Notes: generated by a model not told the origin, from the letters alone. Shown: positions 37,001 through 48,464, counted from the stretch's first letter. The stretch: DNA of 64,000 nt from Euwallacea fornicatus (GCF_040115645.1 NC_089564.1:372001-436000); one strand, 5' to 3'. Numbers and translations are program-made.

Positions 37001-38305
37001 TACGTTATAATCAACGTTGCACGTACTCTACAAAATGTTTGTGTAAAATTAACAAGAAATAACCTAATGAGACTATAATGGAAAGCTGAAGATGGAGGGT
37101 GTCAACCTTGAAAATAATTTTTCGCTATTTTATGAGCTAAAAAATATATAATTTTGTTTAAAATAATGAAATATATTGACACGTAAACATCTCAAAACCG
37201 TATAGTCGGGGCAGCATCAATAAGGTGTACTGTTTTTGGGTGTTAAGTATGATGGAACAGATTTTGTCACTTAAAATATTTTTAGCTGTGGCACAAAAAT
37301 TATAAGCTTTTAAAACCAAGAAAAGTGGATAAACTGAAAGAAAAAACTGTTGAGGGTTATAATAGGGGTAGAGACGCATCTTTTAAAAAGAAAAAAATGT
37401 TTTCGGCTTCGTCAGTGGTGTTCCCATTGATGTCCCTTCGAACATTTTAAAAGCGAAATATGACACGCCACTGGTTTCTTTTTAATAAGAATAGTTTTCT
37501 GCGTACCCCACATTTCTGTGAAAAAAAAAAGGAATCTTGTATATATTATACGTTATAACGCTAGTCGTTTTCGTGGAAAAAAAAATTCAAAACAGAACAA
37601 TATTTTCTAAAATTTAAATTACAAGGCTAAATTGGGTACGTTACGTTACTTATAAATGTACAATAAAATAAGGTATTGAAAATGCTCCCTATCTGCAAGA
37701 ATGCGTGTTTAGGCCCTTTTTCGCATATTAGCGAGCGCTCTTTGAAAAGTTATTGATGTATTTTTTATTGCAATAAACAAATAAATTATGCGCTATCTCG
37801 GTTGTAGATTGTTGTATTTTTTTTCCTAGGAAAACGGTTAGCGTTATGAAAAGTATCTAAGGGTTTCTTTTCACAGAAATATGGAGCATTCAGAAAATTA
37901 TTAATATAGAAAAATAGGGGTGTGTCATATTTTGCATTTAAAATGTTCAGAGTCCCATTAACGGGGTTGCCACTGATAAAATCAAAAACATTGTTTTCCC
38001 CTTAAAAGATATATCCCTACACCTATTTTATGCTGCTCAGTTTTCATAAAAGCACTTAATTATGTATGTGTTATATTATATAAGTATGTATAATAAATTA
38101 TTTTATTTAATTTTAATACTCCAGTACTGTTTCACGGGAAAGTAATGGAAATAATCTTTAAATATACCAAAATTGTACAATTTTATTCCTGTTATCGTGC
38201 TGTCAATAGTAACTGGGCATGAAATAATAATAAATTTTCATTAGAAAGTTGTCACAAAATTTATAGAAAACTTACTTTGACCTGGAAAATTGATTATGAT
38301 TCTTG

Positions 38306-38308
<3 letters not shown>
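34100..38308. other. No gene seen; AT-rich with small structures
   Basis: Noted within: a nested hairpin at 35906-35943, a TATATAAA word near 36486 and several A or T runs. No protein block or RNA gene was recognised on either strand. Confidence 0.4.
35906..35943. repeat. Nested hairpin
   Basis: The outer arms GCGGTCC (35906-35912) and GGACCGC (35937-35943) are perfect. Inside them TCTTC and GAAGA pair around ACGA. The whole is 38 bases. Confidence 0.5.

Positions 38309-38358
<50 letters not shown>
38309..38358. repeat. Microsatellite (AT)25
   Basis: Uninterrupted AT dinucleotides, followed by GTATGTTTGTA. Confidence 0.95.
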
Positions 38359-38364
<6 letters not shown>

Positions 38365-39109
38365 TTGTACCTCAATCATATATCACCTCTTCATTTTCCT
38401 CTGTTTAATAATTTAATCCATATTTCTCTCCTATAAGTTTGCTGTTTTTCACTGATTAAAATTGATTACGCATTTTATTGAATTTTTCCTCTCCCTTTGA
38501 GTTTACTTGGCAGATAACTTTGAATTATTCATTAGTACACGTTCGCATATCTTCGATTTGAAACGCATCATCGAGTTGGGTTTCCAAGAATGCAGATAAA
38601 ATCATATAGAATCAGTGCGCATATTAGGGGAAACTCTTTTCTTGCTTACCAAACTACGCCAATTCTTTTAACCTTTGGTGAGAGTTATATCAACCACCGT
38701 CAATTTTCATCGATTTGAAGGGAAATGATTTGAGTTGAGAGAATGGTAACATGCGAATTTCGATACAAATGACTAATTAAACTAATGGAACAGCTGATTG
38801 AGAGACGGAATCAACAGGCAATCCCTTAAGAGTTACTTAAGGAATTTCGATGACAATCTCCTATCTGAGAACTACTCATACGTAGTAGAATATGAGGCCT
38901 ACATCATTAATGACATCGACTTTGTTGTTTCTATTTGCATGGAATTTAATTTTCTTCTTATTTCTAATGCAAAAAGCTCGTTTCGAGCTTCGCCTTCTGG
39001 CGCAAGATGTTGATTATACTGTAAGTGGAAAGTAATTAAATGCTAGTAATTCACTGTATGTGAAGCAAATTGCCTTGACAAATTGAATAATACCTTCTTA
39101 AACTAGATT
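38359..39109. other. No gene seen
   Basis: AT-rich, with a 71-codon frame at 38798-39013 that has no recognisable domain. Confidence 0.4.
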
Positions 39110-39441
39110 AAATGCCATACATGACAGCGCGAGTAAAGGTAGCCGCTGCTTTAACAAATTTAATTATCTCCCGACTTATTTGTGAACTTAACTTAATCAG
39201 CATAATCTATTATGCCACCTATAGGTTTAAGCATTTTTCCACCCAATTAAGGAGCTTGATACCGCCTTTAATGCCGGATAACAATGGCTTGACGATTCTT
39301 GCGTCTGTTCAACGAGCAAAGTGTGTCGTAATTCAGGCGATAGCGAGTAAACTTGATCTGGATTATTAATAATTTGCATTTTAATTGATATTCCATTGAA
39401 AATACTATTCAGGTTTAATTTCAGTTAAAAAAAAAAAAAGA
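39110..39441. promoter_or_regulatory. Candidate non-coding regulatory stretch
   Basis: Higher-complexity sequence with homeodomain, Sox and POU-type words: TTTAATTATCTCC, CACCCAATTAAGG, AACAATGG, and TTTGCATTTTAATTGATATT at 39373-39392. An 85-codon frame at 39112-39369 overlaps it but ends before the densest motif group and has no domain. Motif density is the only evidence. Confidence 0.25.
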
Positions 39442-39449
39442 AAAAGAGA

Positions 39450-39563
39450 GATGGCTATTAACAAACAAGTTTCCGGAGGCCTCAGTAAACACCTGCCGCT
39501 GAGATGCGGTCACATCGTTGACATTCCGGAGAAATATCTCGATGACCGTTGGTGCCATCAGGT
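39450..39563 (+). other. Short GC-rich open frame, 37 codons, unknown
   Basis: After an A-rich run an ATG at 39450 opens a frame reading GGLSKHLPLRCGHIVDIPEK then YLDDRWCHQ before TGA. The composition differs strongly from the flanks, and CAGGTTTGA at its end could be read as a splice donor after CAG. It also contains GTAAACA (forkhead-like) and CACCTG (Snail-like), so a regulatory element is equally possible. Unassigned. Confidence 0.2.
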
Positions 39564-39704
39564 TTGACCCAAGTTAATTTATATTCTGGGCACTAGTCTT
39601 AATTGTAAGTAAATATACATTTTTTTTCAAGTTATTACAAGTGCCTAGGAATCCTAAACAGTATTTATATCAACATCACGTAAGGTCTAGGAAACAAACG
39701 TTTA

Positions 39705-40118
39705 CCATGACGTCACGGGTTTTCATCTCAGTCAGTCAACTCAATCAAATCGACGTCAAGTAAGAGGCAATGCGTCACATCATGATTAATCATTATATCT
39801 AGAGATTTCCAAAGAGCGACGCAGCACGATATTTACCAGCAGCTGTCAAAGGAGAGATCTCGCAATGCAAAAATTACTAAGATATGACAGCGTTATTTGC
39901 TCGCTTGAATAGCCGTAAAACTTACAGTGAAGCATTTTAGTAGGTGCAGAGACTTCATTTTTTGTCGCTCACAAGTTCCCTATTTATAAATCGTTGTCAT
40001 GTGACACGTCACTAGGAGTATTTTAAAGTGTAATTTTTGACAGCCACGTCGCTATCTCCGGTTTTCTGAAATGACAACTGACACATATCTTTCAAAAAGG
40101 GATCTGACAGACGTCACT
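39705..40118. promoter_or_regulatory. Cluster of TGACGT/ACGTCA sites
   Basis: CRE or AP-1 type words repeat within about 400 bases: ATGACGTCACGG near 39708, CGACGTCAAG near 39751, TGCGTCACATCATG near 39770, GACACGTCACTAG near 40000, GCCACGTCGC near 40045, and CAGACGTCACTTC near 40108. Such density of CG-containing words is not expected in this AT-rich DNA. It could be a bZIP-bound enhancer; no gene can be tied to it. Confidence 0.35.
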
Positions 40119-41127
40119 TCGGCGGTGGTTAAGTGCCAAGTTGAAAATTTTTGATTCTTCAAAAATAATTTTAAGTCTCTGTTTATAACTCGATTTATTA
40201 TTCAATGATATTTGATAGATTAGTGGTAAAATATGAGTTCAAATTATTGTTGAAAATCATGAAATTTAGCACCTCTGCTCATGAGAAAGTAGCAACGCGT
40301 CATGAAATTATTAGTGATAAAAAGAGAAATTTCAAAAAACAAAAGAATTATGGACATTTTGTATGGAAAAAAAAGAAGGTATTTCTGTTGGTGGCAATCA
40401 TCATATCTTGGAAAAGTATTCCGGTAAGGCCTGCATGCAAATTTGCCACCATCTGCAGGAGTCCCATTTTGAAAAATCCGACTTGCGCATCACTTTGTCC
40501 TCAATCCGACATTTTTATAAGATGTTTTAATTAAAAATATAAATGTTTCACATTTACAGCTTTTTGATATCTTCTGAAATGAGCCTCGTATCTCATGGGT
40601 ACGGGTTTACAGTAATTGCACATACAAATTACAGAAATAATTAATTGCAATCGGTGGAATGGCCGCAAAATAGATTTGCTTGGAAATTTCCAGTTTGTAA
40701 TTTTATTACTTACTTCATATTCATTGTACCTACTGCTGTGCAAACGCAAAAAATTACAAACTTAAAATATTTCCAGCAGAAAAAAGGCGTTCTACTCAGT
40801 TAAACCCTACAGAGGGGTGAACACATTCCGCGAAAGCTCTATTGTGTGTAAACGAAAAAAGTTAGTAATTTCTGGTTTTTAGAATTCTGTATAAAACAAA
40901 TTGTCCCGACACCTCAAGTAGGAAAATTTTTAAATCAAAAACTTTGCAGTGTTTTTTTTTATAATTTGCATCAAATTTTGAATATTTTTTCTACAGCCTT
41001 CGGTCCAAATTAACTTAAATTTTATGATAAACACAATTTTACTTTTTGTATGCCCGGTCGCAACATATAATTTTTTAATTTAATGAAATTTTTATATTTT
41101 CTACGCGAAGTGGCTCATATATACATA
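40119..41127. other. No gene seen
   Basis: AT-rich, with a lysine-rich 109-codon frame at 40205-40534 judged to be chance. Confidence 0.4.
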
Positions 41128-42424
41128 CGAGGATAGTCTCAGAAGTACCCGACCTAACGCACAAAGGAAAGAAACGGAAAATAGTACATCATTTCTTAAC
41201 ATGGTTTCCTTTGACGTTGACACACTTTTTCCAGTGATGTTCGATGTCTTCTATATCCTGTTTGTGGTAAGAAGTTTCTAATGTTTCAAAATAAGCATCA
41301 ACCTCGAATCTACATCTTCGTCATTGGCAAATCTCTTTCCACCAAGCCATTTTTTTCAAATTTGAAAATGCAATATAATCTGATAGATCTAAATCTGGCG
41401 AATAAGCTGGATGAGGAAGAAATTCGAAACCGAGTCGATTGATTTTGACCACATCGCGATGACGGAAATGTGGGCTGATGGGTTGTCCTGACGAAACAAA
41501 AATTTTTTTCGCCAAATGTGGTAACTTTTTCCTAAGTTCTTCGCTCAAACGCTGTAATAAATTTGTGTAACATTCTCCGTTCATTATTTTTCCTCTAGGG
41601 AGGTAGTTAATAAGAATTGTCCCACAGGTATCCCAGAAAACTGACGCCCATCACCATTCCTGCAGATGGAACGGTTTTCGCGTTCTTTAGAGCCGATTCT
41701 TCTCTTTGAGTCCATTGTTTTTCGTGTCAGGTGTGAAATGATGAATCCATGTTTCAGTCATGGTTATGAACCAAAGCAAAAACTGGACCTCATTGCTGCG
41801 AAACTCTACTAAACACTCCCCTGAAAAATCCTCACGGTGCTGTTTTTGCTCGATTGAGAGTAATCGTGACATTCATTTTGCGCACAGCTTTCGCATATTC
41901 AATCGTTCGGTCAAAATACGATGTCCAGTCCTTTTCGAAATGCCAATGACGCCTGCGGACTCGCGCAATTTTAGCCAATGGTCGTTCAGCATATTTCTGT
42001 GGGTTTTCACCACCATTTCTGGAGCGGTCAGATCTGGAGTGTCATTAGGTCGACCACTGCGTAATTCGTTTCAGCAACTCGTAAGACCGTTCAAAAAGCG
42101 TTTAAGCTCTGCTAAAATATTTTACAGTTATTAACGAAGAACCAGATTCCTTTAGAGAAGAATCGAACTCCGTTTTGATGTTGGGTGGACAAAAACCTTC
42201 GAAATAAAAGTATTAAACCACGTATCGCGGAGCAATTTTTGCCATCATCAGAAAATCTCTAAAAGCGTTCATTAAGAACAGCTCCAAAACGAATCCAAAT
42301 TAACGTAGCACCCCCAAACGTTAGACATAAACTTTTTAAGGTTAGGTCTGTGTAATGTGGGCAAATTTTTAACAAAAAAATCGCCATCTATACGTCGGGT
42401 CGGGTACTTCTGGCACTATCCTCG
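41128..42424 (-). mobile_element. Full-length mellifera-like mariner (copy C), inactive
   Basis: Both ends are present: CGAGGATAGTCTCAGAAGTA at 41128 and, on the other strand, CGAGGATAGTGCCAGAAGTA ending at 42424. TA lies outside both (41126-41127 and 42425-42426). The length of 1297 bp is typical of mariner. The transposase runs on the minus strand. The termini match those of copy A at 8580-9571. Confidence 0.92.
41200..42270 (-). pseudogene. Mariner transposase, first catalytic Asp replaced
   Basis: Blocks in order on the minus strand: RSGRPNDTPDLTAPEMVVK, then GISKRTGHRILTERLNMRKL, then a stop where the invariant Trp of KWVPR should be, then EQKQHREDFSGECL, then FITMTETWIHHF. In this last block the first catalytic Asp of MDETW is Thr. 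Farther on QDNPSAHISVIAM keeps the second Asp, a frameshift follows, and INRLGFEFLPHPAYSPDLDL then SDY carries the third Asp. The C-terminus near 41200-41300 is still readable (YFETLETSYHKQDIE). The change at the first Asp would abolish cleavage even in a repaired frame. N-terminal limits are approximate. Confidence 0.88.
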
Positions 42425-42426
42425 TA

Positions 42427-44949
42427 TTTTACAGCTTCCATTAATGTTTTTGCTAAATATGCAGTTATCATCTGCTTATCATACATGGGTACCTGACCTT
42501 GGCCTACCCTTAAGAGCAGGAATGTCGCAACCATATGTGTTGCCCATCAGCCGATTTAGTAGATATTACGATGGGGATTCCATGTAGCTTACCACTTTTA
42601 CTCGCGCTTAAGATAAACTGACTTTAATAAAGTACCATAAAATATCTGCGATTGGGCTACAAGTCCAATGCTTCGGTAAAAGTTGGTCAAGCTTTTAGGA
42701 AAGCGCTTTATCGTTAGTTTTGGTCATCTGCACTGTAACTACACCCATAGACATTCCAGTCTTGTATAAAATGTGTGTCTCGGTTTAATTACGTGGTCAT
42801 TTTGTAGAAATCTCAGTGTAAGATGATGCAAAAAGTAGTCCCTTGATTCTGTGAAGATTGCTTAGACTGTACCATTGGGAAATCAATAGCCATTAGAAGA
42901 GTTGGTCTAAAAATTTTTTCTCTTCGTATAAAAATTCCAGCCGTTTCATTCTACCGAGAATTTAGCCGTAATCTTAATATGGTTACTACATTCCAGAAAA
43001 AAGTAGCATCTTTACAGTAAAAACGAAATAAATTATGACCATTGTCGGTGCTGCCCATAATTAAATAAAAATGCGGTTTCTACGAGGTGGCCGTCGAGTT
43101 CCTGCTAAAAAAAATGCTTCGAGAATTTTTACGACTAATTCTTTCAATAGTCTACGTTTTCTCTCATGATGGTTTTCAGCAATAAAAATACTCAGTTCTG
43201 ACCGAACACGCAGGCATTTAGTTTCTTCAATTCTCCTCTAAGGAAAGAGCGAAAAAACCCTCACTGTATATGTAATTTCTTAGCGAACCTAAGCCTGATT
43301 CGTGTTAACAATCGACTCAATCTGTTTTCGTTCATTGTCCATCAGTCACTTGTTACAAATCCAATCACATGATTTAATGGTGCCCCAGAGCAAAAATAGA
43401 TCTTTTCAAAGTTAATGAAAGCTCGTGATGGATTGTCTTTACTGATTGATGCTGATTTTATATCCCGGTGCTACCATTTGCATTGCTGGAAGGCATTCGA
43501 GATTTTTATTTAGGAAATTAATCTTCTGCTAGGCGATAGAAAGGATCAGCCAGAATATTTTCTCGTTCGTTCTCTTTATACCGAGGAAGGGTCAACGCGA
43601 GAGCAGTAAACAAGTAGGTATAATTAAGTACGACATTTTTTTAAAAAACCGTTATGTGAGTCATTCAAGCTTCAAAATAACACAATATTGGAACTTCACA
43701 TTAGTAACCAAATCCAAATCAGAAATGTCACCGACAAACTACTTAATTTGTTTCGTTCAGAGGTTGAAAATATTTGCAAACAGCAACGGAGTCTGAAAAG
43801 TGCGTTTTTTTCCCTTGCTATTTTCGTCAACGTCACCACAGAGCGGTACCTGATAAGAAAAGCGCCCTTACATTTTGCTAGAACCAACGCCTTCGGTGGT
43901 AACGCCAACTCGTTATTCCCATGACCCCATTTTTAAAACAACCATGGTTTGATAGCTAGAGGCGCAGCTAAAGGCCGGTCTTGGTGAAATCCACCTCGGC
44001 TGATCAGATCAACTAACTCAGAAATGGAAAGTTTCTAAGGCACCTATCCATCTAGTATCATTGTAAAGATATTGTAAACCTAACGTATCTAATACCGCAT
44101 ATCTGTTGACGGGATTAATGTTACTATTTTAGTAATAATTAATGGCAAAAGAAAGGTGTCGTTTACGGAAAAATTCAATGGAAGGACACGTACCTATACT
44201 TGATACTACAAGTTTTCTTAGAATGTGAAATGGAGAGTTATAATAATTAATTGGTAAATCTAAAGGTTTGAATATCGGGACCTATCCATGCTTGTTCAAG
44301 ATTTCGGACTGAGCGACGAGTGCGTTCTGTTACAACTTGTTCTCGGTGTCCGAGAGTTTTAAAACCAATGGTACCATGCCTCCATTAGGGCGCCTTGGTG
44401 ATTGGCGGTCTGGAACACCTTTTTTTTCATAGGGAACACGTTTGCATCCACTTTTATATCAATGAAAAATAGTTATAGATTTTTTCACCATGAGTCGAAG
44501 AACAGTAACCTCAGATTCTGGCGGAGTTGGTGATACGGGTCAGCGTTTTAGGACTAGATGCATGTACAATTCTCGGCCAATATCATGCAAATGAGAGAGG
44601 ATACAGACTAATTATTTTTATTGTTAGAGAATGTGACATCCTAAACCTGGATATAAAATCGCTTACGCGATTTCGTAAGATTTAGCCTTCATTCAGAATT
44701 ATATTGAATGTTACTACACCATCGGACGTGAACCATATTTCATTGAAAAATATCGCATGTTAACATTTCTACAAAAATCGCATTTCTGTAGGGGATATAT
44801 TTTTTATAAAAAGAAACATCTTCTATGTTAATGAATAATCCGAAGGAGATATATTGTGTGATTTGAGACATGTATGTATATACAGGTTAATTCGCACAGC
44901 CCGTCCGTATAAGACGAACTGTCCGAAATCGTACTTCGGTGTCCAACGT
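42427..44949. other. No gene seen
   Basis: Mostly AT-rich. A 78-codon frame and its antisense at 43688-43924 have no domain. A small frame at about 44491 (MSRRTVTSDSGGVGDTG) is too short to judge. Confidence 0.4.
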
Positions 44950-45090
44950 AATTGGCTGCTGCAGCTGCAAATATAATATACAGTTTTGGGTCGTCGTAAG
45001 CTGCAGAAAAGGTAGCTGGAGATCCGAACATAGTATTTTCAAATTGTCGTAAGTTGAGGAAATATCGGATGTCGATGCCATCTTGGGTAT
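44950..45090. repeat. Degenerate tandem repeat, unit of about 53 bases
   Basis: GTCGTAAGCTGCAGAAAA and GTCGTAAGTTGAGGAAAT recur about 53 bases apart, with partly similar sequence after each (GATCCGAACAT, GATGTCGATGCCAT). Two to three diverged units are visible. Confidence 0.4.
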
Positions 45091-45720
45091 CTACGAAGAG
45101 CGCTTCTACGGAAGTACACCATTTTAGTTTTATACTTAAAATCTACATTAAGTTACAGTTCAGAACATTAGTTCGTTAACAATGGCCTCTGGTAGTGTCT
45201 AAGACATGTCAATATTTTTTGCAATAACTTATGGGTGGTAGATGTGAATTCTAAACTCGTAAATCCTGGTCTACAACAAATAACTAAGATGCTTTTTTCG
45301 TATTTATTTTTTGAAGGTTTGACCGATATTTTGTAACGCATTACCAGAAAGGAAGGTAAAATCGCATTCTATTTATCTGCATTGCGAGTGCCCATTTCGA
45401 GGTATTCCAAAAAATGGTAGGCAACTTTTAGATTAAAAATACTGTGTCATACTAAGCTGCTTTAGCAACCGTGATTATTAGGAATTATTATTCAAAGATG
45501 GTACCGTTTACGACAGCAAAAATAGTAGCAGAATAATAATACGTAAGAAATAATTGGTTCCAAGGCAGTGATTGATAACAAACAAGGGCGATAATTTATT
45601 TTTCCTCCTCCCATATTAGCAAGTTGCAAATGACGTAAGGATGGTCAACAACCGAAAATTAGCAATTGTCCATGAGTGTCTGTAACGAAACTGGTTTCAA
45701 CCTGTTCGTGTAACATCGCG

Positions 45721-45830
45721 AACGGCGTTCGGCATGCTACAAAAATTCGTTCGCTTCGTAGCGAGTATGCTCTATAATCCAAGAAATATCACACTTTTAA
45801 CACGATATTTCTTGGATTGCTCGCTTCTGG
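45721..45830. repeat. Cluster of inverted repeats with a perfect 15-bp hairpin
   Basis: AATCCAAGAAATATC at 45776-45790 and GATATTTCTTGGATT at 45804-45818 are perfect complements with a 13-base loop. Just upstream are GAACGGCGTTC, TCGCTTCGTAGCGA and GCAT...CTAC against GTAG...ATGC. An AGCGAG word flanks the hairpin on both sides in inverted orientation. The nesting suggests a hairpin-forming element or the junction of inverted transposon ends. Confidence 0.6.
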
Positions 45831-46484
45831 TAAACATCTTGGAACGGTCACTAAATGGTCAGAGGAGAGTTTTCACGGTGAAAGCGGTTTGATATCGATT
45901 CGGACACAAATGTATAAGATAGCCTTTGGTTTAATTAGGCAAAACGGCATTTTTGGTGATGAGTAAATAATGCGATTTCCAATTTTGGTTTTCCCCATTC
46001 ACCCCTTCGATGGTTGACAAAAAAATCCTACAAGTTTACTCATGTAATCGAAGTTCTTCAATAACTCACAAGGAACAGTAAATAAGGAAGAAAAACGACC
46101 TTTATTTTGTGTTGGCCTGGACTTGCTGATTTCAAAAACTTCATCAGACGAGGGGCGCCTCGCAAATCTTAAATGCTTTTCAATACCTTAACTGCTCGCA
46201 GTTGAAACTGCTCTTCGGTCAGCTGTCATCTGAGGAAATGCAAATATCTTTCGAGATTAATAGACATTTATTCATTACCATTTATAATCCCATACTAAAT
46301 CAGATTGAAATTCCATTCAGAGCAACAGGCTTCCCCTTAGGGATTGGATACTAATTTTCATGGTTTAGATTAATGATTCTGAAGAGGAAGTAATCACTTA
46401 CATACGCAGCAATATTGCTAAACAATGCATTATTTCAGCAAATAACGATTTGTTTCTTGTTATGGTTGGATTGCAGGGTGTCGG
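45831..46484. other. No confirmed gene
   Basis: A minus-strand frame of about 60 codons at 46000-46190 (reads FARRPSSDEVFEISKSRP) lies downstream of, and in the same orientation as, the long frame at 46485-47039. A relationship is possible but unproven. Confidence 0.3.
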
Positions 46485-47039
46485 TTATGTTACACGATAT
46501 TCCATTATGAGTTTTGACTTCTCATCTGATTGTTCCATGTTTCTGTACTTCAAAGCAGGACTGTGTTTATGTCTTTCAGAGGTTTTAGTTGTTGGTGTAT
46601 CAGTTAGATTAACGTACTGACACTTGAAGTGAACTCTCACGTCATTGAGTCGGCTAAATCTAAGAAAATCGCCACATAGGCATAAAATACAACATTCAAA
46701 GCTCACGTCCCGTACAGTTAGAACCGCTGTTCGAAGATGATTATCAGTCTTGGACAGTTGGGGCTTGTAATCAACACGTTGAAATACGATATGGTCGGTG
46801 TTGCGTCTAAAATAGTAAAGATAAAAAGTCTGGGAAACGTAGAAACGCACGAATTTATACCGCTCATTTTGATCCTTGGGAAGTAACTGAAACCAGTGTG
46901 GTTCGTTAGAGATTGGTAATTGACTCATTAAAATGCCTGAATAGGCAACAGTGGAGGCTAAACCAGTAGATAAACGACCTACGGGGGTTTTAGGCGGTTT
47001 TGTCCTAAACTGGGTTATCAGATCTTGGCGCTTTTCAGT
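46485..47039 (-). CDS. Hypothetical: longest open frame in the window, 184 codons, unknown product
   Basis: On the minus strand the frame is open from after a TAA at 47040-47042 to the TAA at 46485-46487. The first ATG is at 46928, giving 147 residues, but 37 codons before it are also open, as in an exon that starts at a splice acceptor. The product is basic, with a hydrophobic cysteine-rich patch (FECCILCLCGDFLRF) in the middle and a polar C-terminus (TPTTKTSERHKHSP). No signal peptide, repeat or known domain is seen. My rough estimate from the local stop-codon frequency is that an open run of 184 codons is well below one expected per window, so it is more likely a real or recently decayed exon, or part of an unrecognised mobile element, than chance. 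No acceptor, donor or partner exon could be fixed. Confidence 0.3.
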   Translation of the reverse strand, partial: TEKRQDLITQFRTKPPKTPVGRLSTGLASTVAYSGILMSQLPISNEPHWFQLLPKDQNERYKFVRFYVSQTFYLYYFRRNTDHIVFQRVDYKPQLSKTDNHLRTAVLTVRDVSFECCILCLCGDFLRFSRLNDVRVHFKCQYVNLTDTPTTKTSERHKHSPALKYRNMEQSDEKSKLIMEYRVT

Positions 47040-47042
47040 TTA

Positions 47043-47642
47043 AAGTTAAATTATTGCTTCAACGAGCTCAGGAATGATGTGCCTCAGAGATACATATCAA
47101 ATTTACTACGCTGTCCACGATAATGACATGCTCTGCAGGATATTTCTCAAACTTTGAACAAAAAACAATATTCTCACTATGCCAATTATGGCGAAGAATG
47201 TCGATATAATCAAACGGAACGCTTTTCGTACTAATAAGTCGTTTTCAGGTTTTCAACCAGCTTAAGTTTACGTAACTGAGTGCGGTTCCATTCACAAACA
47301 GCTCGTTAGCGAGGATTAACTAAAACTGATAGTAAAAGTAGTAAAGTAGTAGGTCAATTTCATCACGGTTCTATGAACTAGTTTGGCTTGTTTATTCGAA
47401 GCGGAAGTTGGGGATGACAAATGTTTTACTTGCTGATTAACATTCAATTTAGCTGCTTAGAAGTGTCGGAGGCACGGTTGAAACAAAGCATGGGAAAGAA
47501 TTGCTGCGATTTGTGAATGATCGTTCTTAGGCGGGCTATAACCAATCCGAACCAAACTGTCAATGTACATGTTAATGCAGGGACCTCAAGAGTCAGTCCG
47601 CCAGTGAAAAAAAAAATCGAATTTGAACGTTTTTATGAAATA
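47043..47642. other. No gene seen
   Basis: AT-rich flank of the Tc1-like element, with no recognised block. Confidence 0.4.
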
Positions 47643-48464
47643 CACTGCGTGACATAAAAAAGAGAACACCCCGTGAAAATGGTTTTATTTAAATAATTTT
47701 CGGTGTGCATGTTCGTATATGGGAATACAGAAAACGATTAATGTCTCGGCCATATTTCACAATGTACGTACGAGTTATCAGGAATTTGAGTTTCTTTTCA
47801 CTTCAAAAATCGTAATAAAATATGAACAATATGATTGCAAAATATTATTTATTGGTGTACAGAGTGCTTAGAAAGTGCCTTTAGATTAATCAAATATGCC
47901 TAGATGCAGAATGCAGAGAAATTTTCATCAATTAAACGAGTTTGAGAGAGGTCGACTGGTGGGTCTGCGAGAGACCGCTCGATCATTTAGGGAAATCGCC
48001 ACTAGATTGAACCGTAGTGTAAACACTACAGTGAGATGTCCGACATGGTTGCAAGAAGAGCAAATATGCAGAAGGAGAGGTACTGGACGATCTCGTGGAA
48101 CTACATAACGATAAGATTGCCGCCTTCGAACTATGGCCCTAACAGATAGGTTTGTCTCGTCGTGGACGCTGGCGGATCAGTGGTCTGCCGAGTTGGAAGA
48201 CCCATTGGGATTCGAACGATTTATCGCCGGATAAGAGGTTTTGGACTGATTTCTTACCTTCCCTATTTATGGAGTCATATGACACAAGTCGTGTACCAAG
48301 GGACAATTAGCACTAAAGAGCAGTTCTTAGATAGACTACAGATGATTGCCACTGATATAACAAATCGTCCAGATAAGTTGGTTTGGGTGAAAATTTCATT
48401 ACTTCACCGTTGTGAAGCGTATATTCTTGCAGAAGGAGGACATACTGAGCAACAGTTATGATAT
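47643..48464 (+). mobile_element. Tc1-like element with the catalytic core deleted; 3' end not found
   Basis: TA at 47641-47642 precedes CACTGCGTGACATAAAAAAG, the typical start of this Tc1-like group. About 250 bases of leader follow, then a transposase start and, within 600 bases, the transposase C-terminus. The matching right terminal repeat was not found past 48464, so the right limit given is the end of the coding part. Confidence 0.7.
47896..48461 (+). pseudogene. Tc1-like transposase lacking its DDE domain
   Basis: The start MPRCRMQRNFHQLNEFERGR then LVGLRETARSFREIATRLNR is the N-terminal helix-turn-helix of Tc1-like transposases, ending in the GRSRGTT linker. After a stop and frame change the second DNA-binding part reads ALTDRFVSS then, in another frame, GRPIGIRTIYRRIRGFGL and ISYLPYL. 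It then jumps directly to EQFLDRLQMIATDI and LLHRCEAYILAEGGHT, the C-terminal end. About 180 residues holding all catalytic acids are missing. Both DNA-binding motifs survive, but the frame is broken between them. Confidence 0.85.

Noticed and set aside
40205..40534. 109-codon lysine-rich frame as a gene
   Set aside because: The lysine and phenylalanine content reflects A and T runs; no domain, signal or exon boundary supports it.
41760..42134. 124-codon plus-strand frame inside mariner copy C
   Set aside because: It is the antisense shadow of the mariner transposase on the other strand.
48214..48226. GGGATTCGAACGA as a tRNA B-box
   Set aside because: It lies inside the Tc1-like transposase remnant, and no cloverleaf can be drawn around it.
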